From Eutreptiella sp. 'Long Island Sound 2002' (taxonomy: Eukaryota > Euglenozoa > Euglenophyceae > Eutreptiales > Eutreptiaceae), in assembly GCA_964036045.1 (NCBI GenBank), contig OZ038382.1:127844556-127908555 (forward strand): a DNA stretch of 64,000 nt, given 5' to 3'. Of the stretch, positions 11,417-21,534 are shown piece after piece. Both the position numbers and the translations under genes were made by a program. How positions within the stretch are numbered: position 1 is the stretch's first letter; the number at the start of each line of letters is the position of its first letter. The notes under the pieces are model-generated. The model was given only the letters and a program-made list of their open reading frames with translations, did no database searches and was not told the origin of the DNA.

Positions 11417-11776
11417 GTGTGTGTTGTGTTGCCAGATCGCTCCACCGTTGCAGTTTGTGATGAGTGCAAGGAGCACTATTGTACTGAATGTACTGACACC
11501 TACACTTGTGGGACCAATGTTATGATGCAGCTCTACTGTTCGCAATATTTCAATAACGCCCATCGCTTCTACTGGAGATCGATGCGGTTGTGCTATCCTA
11601 ACCCCCCATTCTCCCAACTTGGTAAGGTGTTGACCAAGATCGCCCTTAAAGGAGCGAGAGTGGTACTGTGTACCCCAGTTTGCAACTTTCTTGAGCTGGG
11701 GCAGTTTGGGTCACCTAATTCTAAGGGCGCTTCCAAGGGGTGTGCTTGGGGGCTCTTCAGGGGGAACATAGTCTAA
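11417..11776 (+). pseudogene. Methyltransferase-like fragment in transposon copy 2
   Basis: This is a second copy of the Cys-rich plus NPPF segment described at 7235-7540, with the same LYCS, FYW and NPPFSQLGKVLTK landmarks. 'GKVLTK' here is closer to element 2 than the 'AKVLTK' of copy 1, so this copy may hold the older sequence. The frame runs on into the transposon's right end and has no plausible independent start. Confidence 0.5.
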
Positions 11777-11807
11777 AAGTAGCGCGCCGGGCAACCATTC
11801 CCCCCTT

Positions 11808-12390
11808 GGGCATGGAGGGGGGGGTGCAGTGCCACCACCCGCTTCTCAAAGTGGCTTTGTTTGTGTTGGTTTGCAGAGTGCTTGTTCTTCTGCTGCTGTC
11901 CATCAGGATCATATTTGAGACCTGCATCCCTACAAACCGTGAACCCCCAAACAGTATCTGTAATGTCCTGGGGGAAAGTGCTGCCCAGGCTGCTGCAACA
12001 ACCTGCCCACACAACAGAAGCATTTGCAGCGTGCTTGGCCCATTCTGCTGGGTGTCTCTCTCGAGACGTGATCCATCAGCGGGCATGTTGTTGTGTATAT
12101 GGACCATAAATCCCGGGGGGGGGGGGCAGCGGGGCCGGGTCTTTGTATGCGACCCCCCCCAGCCCCCCCCCCCCCCCCCCACCAGGTTTTGAAAGATAGT
12201 GGTGCCGGGTCGGCCCTCAACAAGTGTCCCTAGAGAAAACTGTATGGCGCCAAAGGCGCCATTTTTTTTTTCCATACTATGTCTTTATACTCAAAATACT
12301 CAAAATTTTGTAGAGAATTCATATTTGTGTTAAACCAACAAGAAAAGATTTTGACCTGAAGGAGGCCTACAGGAGGGCTGCAGGACCTAG
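11808..12390. other. Non-coding DNA with C/G-run MITE relic
   Basis: About 12,113-12,220 contains a G run, GTCTTTGTATGCGAC, a long C run and AGGTTTTGAAAGATAG, matching the interior of the MITE at 3697-3824. I could not define clean ends. No gene seen. Confidence 0.45.
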
Positions 12391-13765
12391 CAGCAACCTT
12401 AGCCCTAACCCTAATCAAGACTGAATATTGGGACCGAGCTGGTGGGGGAGGGAACATTAGCTATGACTGGTGAAGGACATCAAGAATGATTCACACATTC
12501 ATGGCTCTTAACAAAGTGAAATCAGCTCGTAAGTCAACTCCATCACCACGAGGCCCACTTTCAAGGCTTTTGTTGGACTTCTGAGGGGCCAAAATGCCCC
12601 AAAATGGGCTCAAAATGGGCTCATTTCACCCGTTTGTGCACCCCAAATGGTCTAGGATGATTTTTGAAAAAACGCGTTTTGGACCCATTCTTGACCCATT
12701 TCTGGTCCCAAAACTGCCCATTTTCAAGGCATTTTGGGATTTTCGGAGGACCAAAATGGGTCACCACAAGCTCAAAATGGTCCAAAAACACTTGTTTTAG
12801 CGTCGCACAGGGTCTAGGATCATTTTTGAGAAAAGTCATCTTTTTGCCTGTACTGAACCCTGCTGACCCATTTGGGCACCCACCTGTTTGGGCTTGAGCT
12901 TGCAGCTTGCCGCAGCCTAGTGGGCCTAAGTACGGCGGTGTAGGCGTCCGTTTGGGCAATTCTAAGGGGTGGAAACCACAAAAAGTGGGGGGTTGCGGTT
13001 GGAGTAGGTGCCCTCGGAATCGCATTTTGAGACATGTAGCCAAAGACATGGCCTATTCTTGGTTTGTGGCTGTCGGCATTTGAAGCTTCTGGCGGCCTTT
13101 TTGGGCCGTTTCCGGGACATGTCATGGAGTTAGAGGGCGGCAAAGAGCTCGTTGACACAGGGAAGTCAAGCCGCACGTGCAGAGTAGCCACCGTTTCCCT
13201 TCGTTTGGCCGTTTTAAATGTGTTCTAGGGCTTTTCAAGCCCAAAAATGGCTGTTTTTGGCCCTAAATTGCAGTTTTTGAAACTCAGGTCCGCCACTTGC
13301 AAATCCCGTTCCCGGCCGCCACAGTTGAGTTTCTTGCTCAAACTTTGTGTGATTGTACTTCGCACCCATAGGTATCATCCACCAAAATTTCACCCGAATC
13401 TGAACCCCCATCCATTTCGCGCATGCTGCTGCTTGCTGCTAGCTGCTGCTGCTTGCTGCTAAACCTGGTAGGTCCACCCTAGACACTAAAAAGGGTTATA
13501 AAACCAAGACTGGTTCCACCAGCTCGGTAACCCTGACCCTAACCCTAGGGCTAACCCTGACCCTAATCAAGACTGAATGTTGGGACCGAGCTAGTGGGGA
13601 AGGGAACATCAGCTATGACTGGTGACGGACATCAAGAATGATTGACACATGGATGCCTCTTGACAAAGTGAAATCAGCTTGCTAAACCCGGTAGGTCCAC
13701 CCTAGACACTAAAAAGGGTTATAAAACCAAGACTGGTTCCACCAGCTCGGTGACCTTAACCCAAA
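12391..13765. repeat. Direct repeats with telomere-like CCCTAA patches
   Basis: A unit containing CTAACCCTAATCAAGACTGA followed by GGGACCGAGCT occurs at about 12,395-12,530 and again at 13,545-13,680. A second unit (GGTAGGTCCACCCTAGACAC, then GGTTATAAAACCAAGACTGG) occurs at about 13,465-13,530 and 13,690-13,755, giving a ~225-bp tandem duplication. Short CCCTAA runs are embedded, so this could be interstitial telomere-derived DNA. 12,560-12,840 is a separate diverged repeat rich in CCAAAATGGG. No genes. Confidence 0.55.
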
Positions 13766-13995
13766 CCCTAGCCCCCCCCCCCCCTCACCCCTGGTTGGAC
13801 GCCCCGACCCTTAGCCAGATGCCCACCCCCGACCCCGGTAGGAACACCCCCCCCCCCGACCCCCAGCAGGAACCCCCCCCCCGACCCCCGGCTGGACCCC
13901 CCCCCCCCCCCGAACTGCCCCCCCCCCCCGAGTTTTGACAGATAGCGGGGGGGCCGGTCGCATCAGGAACGTTGGTAGTCGCCCCCCCGGGCGAT
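13766..13995. repeat. C-run cluster ending in MITE relic
   Basis: Irregular ~20-30 bp units of poly-C alternating with GACCCC(C/G)GG-type spacers are followed by GAGTTTTGACAGATAGCGGG and GTCGCATCAGGAACG, the right half of the 3697-3824 MITE family. Read length in the C runs is likely unreliable. Confidence 0.5.
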
Positions 13996-14218
13996 AAATA
14001 TTGTTCCTCAGAAACATGGGGGTACTACCGTAGAAAAGTGTCATATTCTGCTATGTGCCAAGTACTGCTGAAAGTGTTCAGTCAACACATGTGTGCCATT
14101 CGCACTCAGGGACTGCCGTGGTCAGAGTGCCAAGTTTGTCCCCCCGCCCCCGCCCGCCGCCTGGTCCATCCCACAGACACTAGAGTCATTCTGTGGGGTA
14201 CCAATAATCGCTGATCTA
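13996..14218. other. Non-coding spacer
   Basis: I see nothing recognisable in this stretch. Confidence 0.3.
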
Positions 14219-14260
14219 GGGGGCGCCTTAAGCACAGTGCGCGCGCAGTGCAACTGTTTG
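14219..14260. mobile_element. Left end of GGGGG-terminal transposon
   Basis: GGGGGCGCCTTAAGCACAGT leads to GTGCAACTGTTTGG and matches the left end at 5981. It stops abruptly where the tyrosine-recombinase coding region begins. The continuation (GCAACTGTTTGGGCATCTAG) is found at about 17,825-17,920 beyond the DIRS-like element, suggesting the latter lies inside this transposon. Confidence 0.5.
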
Positions 14261-15100
14261 GAAGATGGTTCAAGTCCGGTCCCACGTGTGGAGTGAGCGC
14301 CGAAAAAATCGGCATCCACGCCGGCCTTCTTCACAATTTCTTTGGTGAGAGAAGAAATGCGTCAAAGGACTACATGGGGGTGCGACTGCCAAAAACACGG
14401 GACCTGGAGAACCATCGGAAAAAGCACCCTCATCGGTTACATTAACATACGCGGTGAGCAAAGAAAATGGACAGATGTGGTCTAAACTTTGCAAACGTAA
14501 TATACGGTCCCATCTTAAGGTGCCCCATCTCTTTCGACATGTGGGAACAAACCATTGATCATCAATGTGTCGGCATAAGCGCACCATGTTGGCGCAATCA
14601 AAAGAGCGGTAAAGTTGAAACAACCGGAGTACAATGATGAGACCGGAACGTAATTGGAAACGTGACAACCGATCCAACGATTGGCTAAGCAAATGGGCCA
14701 CAAGTGCCTCACCGGACCAAAAAACAGTCTACTTTGGTGTGGATTGGTTCCATCTTTGGCGCATGGCCCGGATGGTCGGGTCCAACTGGAGCGAATGCAT
14801 GGTTGGAAATTTTTGAAGCGCTGCATAAAGCGGAGGGTGCCTGCGGCGCAGAGTCGGCATCTATGGTGCATGGAATGCTCGCCAATTGCGCGGTTGAAAC
14901 ATTGGGGAAAGAATACCCCATCTCTAGTCCAACGGCGCACAGCAGCTGGAAACCCGAGTTGTATCTGACTATAGATTTTGATTGCTTCTCTGAAAGCGCT
15001 TGGAGCGCCGTGTCAGTGTACCCCTTTCCCCCCCAAACTTGCTCGATAATGCAACATAAAGAAGGGAAGTTTTTGGTTTTTGCATCAGCTGATTGAAGCA
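14261..15100 (-). pseudogene. DIRS-like tyrosine recombinase, decayed
   Basis: Read on the minus strand, the region near 15,060-14,830 has the helical N-terminal pattern of tyrosine recombinases (QSKSIVRYNSGFQLL, then GYSFPNV). Near the end, GAHSTRGTG (14,284-14,295 encodes HSTR) supplies the family's H-x-x-R box. In DIRS-type retrotransposons this enzyme joins circular cDNA to the genome by strand exchange through a tyrosine. Frames shift several times. Sequence ends just after H-x-x-R at the junction with the transposon end at 14,260, so the terminal Tyr is absent. It lies downstream of RT/RNase H, the canonical DIRS order. It is certainly inactive. Confidence 0.6.
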
Positions 15101-15224
15101 ATCGAGAAACAGCCCCATTCGCGGCAGGACGCGCACGGGTTTGCATCGCAGATGTCAAAGTTGCATTAGACGGGGCCACCACGGGCAACGCGGCCAAAGT
15201 TGCACTACGAGCATGCACCGAAGG

Positions 15225-15881
15225 TTAGAAAACAAACTGAAGTTGTCGGAGAAACTGCCCTACTATGGGCAACGGTGGACATGCGTACATGAGAGGCATG
15301 CGAGCCAAATGGGTTTTCATAACGTCCTCGGCAAAGGTCACCGGATGCGGGTAGCGTGATATGAAGAGGGGGAGTTGAGTGTGGGTTGCTGATGCAAAAG
15401 CGTCCATCACGGTGGACAATCGAAGCATGCAAGTGCGTTGAAGAAAAAAGTCCCTGTTGAGACGGCACTTCTGTGGGTCCTTGGTGCGCCTCGAAATCTT
15501 GTCGGCGGGACTGGAGGCAGAGGGTACCCAAACTGGAAGATGTTGGATTCTTCTCGCCCAGCACTGCTCGAAAAATTCGCGAATCACCCGGTTGAGGTGC
15601 TTGCGTCGTCCACCCGGATTGAGTAAATAGTGATAGGCCCAGGTGTTGTCAATAAGAAGTTTGAGCACATCGTGGGGTTTGAACGAGGCTAACAGTCCTA
15701 AAGTGGAAGCTTGTAACTCTTTTACGCTGATGTGAAGGGAGGCGGGAGTGTAGGAGTGTGTGATGGCACGTGTACAAAGGTCAACGGTGCCAAGTTTCTG
15801 ATCGCTTGCGTCGGTTGCCAAAAACCTTGTGGTGGAGTGAGCATGGGTCGCCCACCCCACGAAAGGAGATGGTGTTGACAA
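15225..15881 (-). pseudogene. DIRS-like RNase H plus methyltransferase-like segment
   Basis: The first part has RNase H landmarks as in DIRS elements: FLATDASDQKLG, HISVKELQASTLGLL, LLIDNTWAYHYL and ADKISRR. The last ~80 residues (STVMDAFASATHTQLP, then ACPPLPIVGQFLRQL at 15,258-15,284) match the segment following RNase H in DIRS elements that has been described as related to phage DNA adenine methyltransferases. The motif-IV equivalent is CPPL, so catalysis is unlikely. It overlaps the RT frame at 15722-16345 in a different frame, indicating a frameshift in a former continuous Pol. Confidence 0.65.
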
Positions 15882-16345
15882 GCTAAAACTTGATTCTTCA
15901 ATGTGAGAGGAATGGGTAAAACCGTGTCGAACCCGTAACGATGGGCGAGTTGTACAAACTCAACTAACTCATCGGTGAGCATGCGTAGGCCCAGAAAGCA
16001 AGCGAGCAAGCTTCGGACCTTGCCTAATATAGCACTTGCTGATTTCAAGGAAATTGCCTCTTCAGTGATGAGTTTAGCCAAATCCTTTTCGTAGGAATTT
16101 CTCTTGCGTTCCGGAATGGAAATTACAGCCAACCGAAAATCGATGTCTATTCCAAAAAACACCACTAGTTGCGAAGGCGTGAGTTGGGACTTGTTCAAAT
16201 TGATGACAAAACCTGCTTCCTGCAATGTTCGTAGAACATCATCGGTGGCAGAATTGCATTCGTGGAACCAATTGCCCAAAATCAAAATGTCATCGACATA
16301 AACAAACACGAGAAGGCCACGTGAACGCCATATGCGTAATGGCAC
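15722..16345 (-). pseudogene. DIRS-like reverse transcriptase, C-terminal half
   Basis: The frame carries the RT catalytic motif FVYVDDILILG (YVDD at 16,289-16,300). It is followed by a thumb-like region with LVVFFGIDIDF and a region resembling 'K...L.G.l.sl'. Just upstream on the coding strand, up to about 16,410, LPFGLNVSPQIWQ corresponds to the RT 'PFGL..AP..F' motif. The RT would copy element RNA into cDNA. The frame is separated from the RT N-terminal half by the ~0.5 kb insertion and from RNase H by a frameshift, so it is a pseudogene. Confidence 0.7.
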
Positions 16346-16410
16346 CTTGACAACGGATTGCCAAATTTGCGGGGAAACATTTAGGCCAAATGGGAGCCCA
16401 GGGAAACGAA

Positions 16411-16905
16411 TGCCGCCAGGGTGTTTGTCCCGTCATACCCCCCCCCCGGGGATGCCGCCAGGGTGTTTGTCCCATCATCCCCCCCCCCCCCCCGCAGCGT
16501 CTCCCATTGCCCCCTTTGATGCCCCCCTCCCCCCGGTTGATGCCGTAATATGTGCTGCAGCCCCCCCCCCCCCCCCACAGCCCTGGCACACACCCTGTTT
16601 TCAGTCCGTTGTGGTAGGTGGCACATCCCCCTTGCACCCCCTGCCCACAACCACCAGTCTGTGGCGGCCAACGATTGGAGGGCCCAGCCATCAACCCGAC
16701 TGAGAGCCCACTGAGCCGTTTGGCGGGCTCACTGAGCACTCAGTGAGCGCTCACTGAGCGCGCCAAACGGCGCAGTGAGCGCTCAGTGAGCTCTCACTTA
16801 CCTCGCAGTCACTGCACACCTAAGACAGGCAATACACAGGCACCACACAAGAGGCCAATACGTTTTTCAAAGAGACTGTTTGTAGTCTGAACCTACCGCA
16901 GGGGC
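16411..16905. mobile_element. C-run-rich insertion inside the DIRS RT
   Basis: RT motifs on either side (GVQVGDEFL at ~16,930 and LPFGL at ~16,390 on the minus strand) should be nearly contiguous, so about 0.5 kb is inserted. The insert starts with two ~40-bp direct repeats (GCCGCCAGGGTGTTTGTCCC plus C runs at about 16,410 and 16,452). It also contains further C runs and an extended hairpin at 16,707-16,798. Exact ends and any target duplication could not be fixed. Confidence 0.55.
16707..16798. repeat. Multi-palindrome hairpin (ACTGAGCGCTCA type)
   Basis: CACTGAGCCGTTTGGCG is matched by CGCCAAACGGCGCAGTG (one mismatch) across ~35 bp. The interval is filled with overlapping palindromes CTCAGTGAGCGCTCACTGAG. 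It can form a long stem or cruciform. Confidence 0.7.
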
Positions 16906-17478
16906 CAAGAATTCATCTCCTACTTGCACACCAACGCAATTGGAAAAGTGGGGAGAGAGAGGACAATGAAAATAGGCATGGGATAGGTCGATCTTTGCGG
17001 CAAACATGCCTCGGCGCAATTCCGGGAAGACCACGCCCCAATGATCTAACCGGAACGGTTAGCTGTTGATTAACCGATTCACCTTTTTGAGATTGGTGAT
17101 GAAGCGCCTTTCAACGTTCCCATTCTGTTCTTGTTTGGAAATGACGAACCAAGGCACAAAATACTTTATAAGAGACGGGAGAGTGCGCCCCACGGCGCCA
17201 ATCATCTCATACTCGCACAAAGTTTCGCGGGCGAAAGTGAGTTCTTTGTCCGTACACGAAACAGGATGCCCCTTCCTAAAGACCGGGAGTTTTATATTGG
17301 GAAAAAGCCCACGCATGAGCAAATCCAAAACACGAGGCGGGGCGTGGTGTGACAACCATTGCCACCTTTTACGCAACCGGTGAGGGTCCGTTTCTACCTC
17401 GGCCCCATTACCCTTGGGCATCCCCACGACCGGAGGGTCTGGGCGTGGAAGGGCGGTAGGCACCTTTTCCTCCTCCAT
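16906..17478 (-). pseudogene. DIRS-like reverse transcriptase, N-terminal half
   Basis: The frame from 17478 includes YFVPWFVISKQEQNGNVERR and ITNLKKVNRLI, the RT fingers pattern 'p.f.v.K....RfI.nlk.lN'. After a stop at 17,059, the same frame continues with AAKIDLSHAYFHCPLSP, the 'DL..Ay..ip' palm motif, up to about 16,906 where the insertion begins. The upstream Gag-like tail is in the adjacent region. Features match DIRS RTs more than gypsy RTs. Stops and the insertion make it non-functional. Confidence 0.65.
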
Positions 17479-17812
17479 CCTTGCCTTTGCCTTGATTTCT
17501 GGAATTCTTGTTTCGACGATTACCGCGGAATGTCGGATTGAAGCGGCCTTGTCCGTTGCCCGTATCTTCTGCCATGGGCTGAGAAGAGGGTTTGGAACGC
17601 CGAAAGTGGTTTAATTCATAAGTGTATTTTGCTAAGGCAAGATCCGCTTTTGAAAAAACGGGATTTTTGTGAGGAAGGGATTCGGGGGACGGTTTTAGAT
17701 TTGCGGTGTTCCTGCATTCTCAATGCCAACTCCAAAAGAATGGAAAAGAGGCGTTCACAAAGTGCCTCAGGATCAAAGGGCACGGATGATGAATCATCTT
17801 CGATAGTTGCGC
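17479..17812 (-). pseudogene. DIRS-like Gag C-terminal tail
   Basis: On the minus strand the sequence reads EALCERLFSILLELALRMQE, then, after frame changes, an Asn/Arg/Gly-rich basic stretch (FNPTFRGNRRNKN, SRNQGKGKDGGGKG). A basic low-complexity tail ahead of RT is typical for the Gag-like first ORF of DIRS elements. Upstream Gag is not found; the sequence passes into the transposon remnant at ~17,813. Confidence 0.45.
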
Positions 17813-18353
17813 AACTGTTTGGGCGGTGCAACTGTTTGGGCATCTAGCCCTACTAAAGACCCATACTTTGTGATACTACGGGGCATCATTGTTGCCTCTA
17901 GCATAGGTTTTCATGTTTTGTCCACATTGGCCAATCCGGGTCTCCATTTCCCGATAGTTTGTCAAAACAGTGGTCAGGTGCTGCCTACAGACAGTGGTGC
18001 GGAGTTCAACGGGAGTGCGAAGTTTTGGATGTCGGCAAATACTGGAACCCTAGGTATGGCCGGTTTTCGAAACCCTCCGTAGAGGCGGTTCGATTCGCCC
18101 TGCAGAGTACTCTTGCCGAGAGATAGTCCGTGCACCAAAACCTTGGTCGACTTCAAGGTGATTCTTGAACTGAGATGCTCAAGATCATTGATCTGTATGG
18201 CAATGTCCACAGCTGCAAAGAAGTCAACGTGGCCAGCGTCGCTCGAAGGCTCTCGATTGCCGATACTCGATGGTGGCGAGTCGACACAAGGACCGGACAG
18301 TTTGTTTTCGGACGATGTTGTTGGTTATAACTACAACCAGAAGTATCGAGGCA
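17813..18353. other. Transposon remnant and unassigned flank
   Basis: 17,813-17,920 continues the GGGGG-terminal transposon interior (GCAACTGTTTGGGCATCTAG, then CCATACTTTG). 17,990-18,060 resembles ~5840-5890. On the minus strand, 17974-18210 includes a short run (DIAIQINDLEHLSSRI) reminiscent of gypsy Gag, but I cannot confirm it. Confidence 0.35.
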
Positions 18354-19142
18354 AAGTTTTATAGTGTTTTCAGCACTGTGTTTTTGTTGTGCCTCTCTCG
18401 CTGCTTGCTGCTGGTGTAGGGTTCCTGCTGCTTGTTTTTGATGAGGAAAATAATTTATTGTTGAAATACAACCAATCCGGGATAACCCAAGCCAGAGATA
18501 AGCAAGTAGAAGATAAACAGGATCAAAGCATGAAGTGCTGCAGTCACAAAGAGTTAGATAAAGACAACTATCAACAATAGACCACAGCAATTTACATACA
18601 TTGCAACTCAGGATGAAATATTTTACATGTTTGAGAAAAACTGACTGAAAAACTGCCCCATGGGCTCTCACTCTTTCATAGTGCCATCTTGAGATGTGCA
18701 CTCCTTGTTTTTGGGTCCCATAGGTGCTGAGGTGGCATGGCTTGTGGCGCTGAGGTCACTGCCATGTCACATGGGATATTTCTACTTAGCTAGGCTGACT
18801 GGGTATTGAATCCAGGACCTCTCAAAAAGAGGTGCCCCAGCCCCCTAGGGTGCATACCAGTAGGACAGCTAAACATTCATGAGAAAACATAGATAAATTC
18901 ATAGGCTCTGCCTTCAGTATATCAGTGCCTCAGTCACCCAGGATAAGATGTTTTAGTGCATATACCTTGGGGATTAAGGAGTCCACACCACATCCTGATT
19001 TAGTGTTTGGTTCCATAGGTCAAAATGTGTTATCACCCATTTTGGTTAGGCCAATACTAAGATGAAAATGCAAGAGTGCTTAGAGCACCTCTAATACAAC
19101 TAAAGTATACCCTAAAGCATTGGAAAAGCACTTTTCCTTACT
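18354..19142 (-). repeat. Element 2 3' LTR (minus-strand copy)
   Basis: This ~789-bp sequence is repeated in the same orientation at 39884-40674 and inverted at 57926-58708. In coding orientation it begins AGTAAGGAAAAGTGC and ends CACTATAAAACTTTG. Immediately upstream in that orientation is a purine tract (AAGGGGGG), the expected polypurine tract, so this is the 3' LTR. It contains a tRNA-like segment. Outer flanks of the two LTRs share no clear target duplication. Confidence 0.75.
18786..18872 (-). repeat. tRNA-like segment in LTR
   Basis: Read on the minus strand: TTAGCTGTCCTACTGGTATG (A-box-like), a long variable-arm-like hairpin (CACCTC/GAGGTC), CCTGGATTCAATACCCAG (B-box/T-arm-like) and TAGCTAA closing the acceptor-like stem. 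The same segment occurs in the LTRs at 40,326-40,403 and 58,195-58,281. Confidence 0.5.
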
Positions 19143-21534
19143 CCCCCCTTGTGCTGTGTTGGCCACCACTGTCGCATTTTCAGGAAAAAGGGATTTTTTC
19201 TTGTCCTTTCCTTGGTTTCCACACCTACTTGTAAATACCTATAGCTTCCCTAACACTAGAAAAGAGCGCTTTACCATGGCCAGCGACTTTTGCTGCAATG
19301 TTCATGACAATGTCCAACAGAAAACTCAGCGCTCTCGGCGCTGCCAGGGTTCCTGTGGCTTGGTGGGGTTAGCATAGGGCATGCAAAGACCATATGGATA
19401 TGCCTCCCTCCCTCCAAGCTGCAGCGTAACACAACCCAACGCCAGACTCTCATAGGACGCTCAATCTAAGTCTCATGGAACCTGATAGAGACACCTGTCC
19501 TGGTGCTGGGGCGCGGGTTCAACGATTAAATCAGCATTGCCGCTTGGAGGGGTCCTGGTTCTGGTTCAGTCTCCTGCTGCTGCTTTTCGGCCCGAACAGC
19601 GGCCTACTCAGCGACACTTTGCTAGGATATCTGTACAACAGAGGAATGGAAGGATGAGGGACGAATCCACGCAAACGCGAAGCGACAACACCTAAATCTG
19701 TCAAATGACGGCCTAGAATTTTTCTGAAAGCACATACCTGAGCAGAATCCAATTGTGCATCAGATGCACATTTTTATAAAATTTGTAGTCATCTCTTGAT
19801 TTTTTAAATCAAGAAATTCCCACGCAGAAAAAGGCGGCGCGCAGGAGCGGGTCTTAGCAAAGCGCCGGAAAATAAAGAATTAATAAGATTATAAACGTAT
19901 GTTACGCATACTGACAAAAATGACGAGACATACATTAATAAATAAACATAAAGATCTCACCCACACTGACAGAAAGAGTCAAAATTCCAAGAATTCGAAA
20001 ATCAAAGAAAAGACTTCAATGAATCAGGTATAAACCACAGGTGTGCTCGTCTCGTATGCAGCATGCACATTGCTGGTCTCGTGTCTCCGTCAACGTGCCT
20101 TGTAGCAGCGCTAACAAACGATAGAGGGCTAGATTAGAAAGCTTGCAGGTGATTAGAGGTGAGATTAGGAAAGAAAAACAGATGGCCTTCGGCCAGGGAG
20201 TGGTTGTCATGGGGGGCTAATGGTCCTGCCCTGCGGTGCAATGCGGGGCAACGGTGACAACTGCTCTTACAGCACAACCACCCTTTGGGTTGCACTGATT
20301 AGAACATACACACTTATGCACAGCGTCGTGTCTCGCTTGTGCTTCGCCTTTTCTCTCACCTTGCTTCACTCTCCAGCGGTAGGTAAGGTAGGTAAGCCCA
20401 GGTGGGGCCACCCCCTGGTCGAGTTCGTGATTGTGGGTAAGATTGGGAGGTAAGAGAAAGATTGATCAAGGTTGACAGGTTGGAAAACTCGTGCATGCTC
20501 GTGCATTCACACACGCATTAAAGGGTAGGCGACACGTGGTGCGCTCGTTACAACCCTTGTTTAGGTTACCCGGGGGCTCCACCCCACGTTCTATAAGAGG
20601 ACGGGTGGAGTTCCTTAAGCTTGCTTGCTTGTACTGAGGTTTGAGGACAGTACATTATAGGGCTACCTGAGAAGCGTATAATACGTGGAGGTAGTCTTGG
20701 TTCCTCAGCCGCAAACCTCAGTCATTTGCCTTTGCTTTACAGGTGGGAAGGTCAGGGTGATTAGTGCAGCAGCGATTGATTTTTTTCATGCCCTGCTAAA
20801 CAAGGGCGCTGTTCACACAAACAAACAACTCCGCCTCTGCCTGTGGCAGAGCAGGGAGTCCGACTCCATCATAATATGCGCTGTGCACGCCAAAGAGCAC
20901 TCCTTCCCTGCAAGCCCTAGCAGGGAAACGCGTTGTGGCGTCCGTGTTAGGCCACAGACTCTTTGTAGCTCTGTCTTTTCTCGCAATCTCACAGGTGAGC
21001 CGCTAGGGCTCGTGACCTCTCCTTCAACGCCACCCAGTAGAGCGTGCGTGTAGGAGTGGTAGTCCTGAGTGGGGGCTTGAGCCAGTTGCAGAAGTGCTCG
21101 CCCACCAGGACGGTGCCACTGTAGGGTGTGTAGGACCTGTAGTGCGTGTGTCACTGTCCGACCCTTTTCCTGCAATTCTAGCGGGGTTGGTGGGCAGTGG
21201 CAGTGGTTAGGCTAGATTCTGGCCATTGTAGCAAATAGGCGTTTTCAAGCCTTCATAGATTTTGGCCACCTCTCCCCTGTAGTAGGCAGATAGGTAGGGA
21301 AAGCAATACCTCGATTAGTACGCTGGGTTTTCCGGCAAGGTTTTGTGCCAGCACAGAAATTGGGCGCTTAGGTGAGGAGAGATCCGGGGCGTACCCCGTG
21401 GCACAGGTAAGACATCCTCCAGGTTTAGCAAGCGTGCAGAACTGGGTATAATTAGGACACCATTTCTGCAGCTTGCTCTCAGGACCTTAGGAGTAGCACA
21501 CTCACACATACGCTTAGGCAGGTAAGGGTAAGGT
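19143..21534 (-). other. Element 2 3' non-coding region
   Basis: This lies between the integrase/chromodomain stop and the 3' LTR. Frames are short on both strands and I recognise no domain. Its length (~2.4 kb) leaves room for an unrecognised extra gene or a nested insertion. Confidence 0.5.

Larger units (their letters stand above)
11036..11804 (+). mobile_element. Harbinger-like transposon copy 2, 769 bp, TSD CTT
   Basis: It has the same ends (GGGGGAACGTTAGCGCGCC at the left, CAACCATTCCCCC at the right) and the same interior as copy 1, with CTT outside both ends (11033-11035 and 11805-11807). It differs by scattered substitutions and by fewer CGCGCCGGG units at the ends. Different target duplications around near-identical bodies show recent mobility of the family. 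Confidence 0.75.

Noticed and set aside
14246-14290. GGTTCAAGTCC resembling a tRNA B box
   Set aside because: It lies inside the recombinase H-x-x-R coding region, where the sequence is explained by protein coding on the minus strand; no A box or cloverleaf was found.
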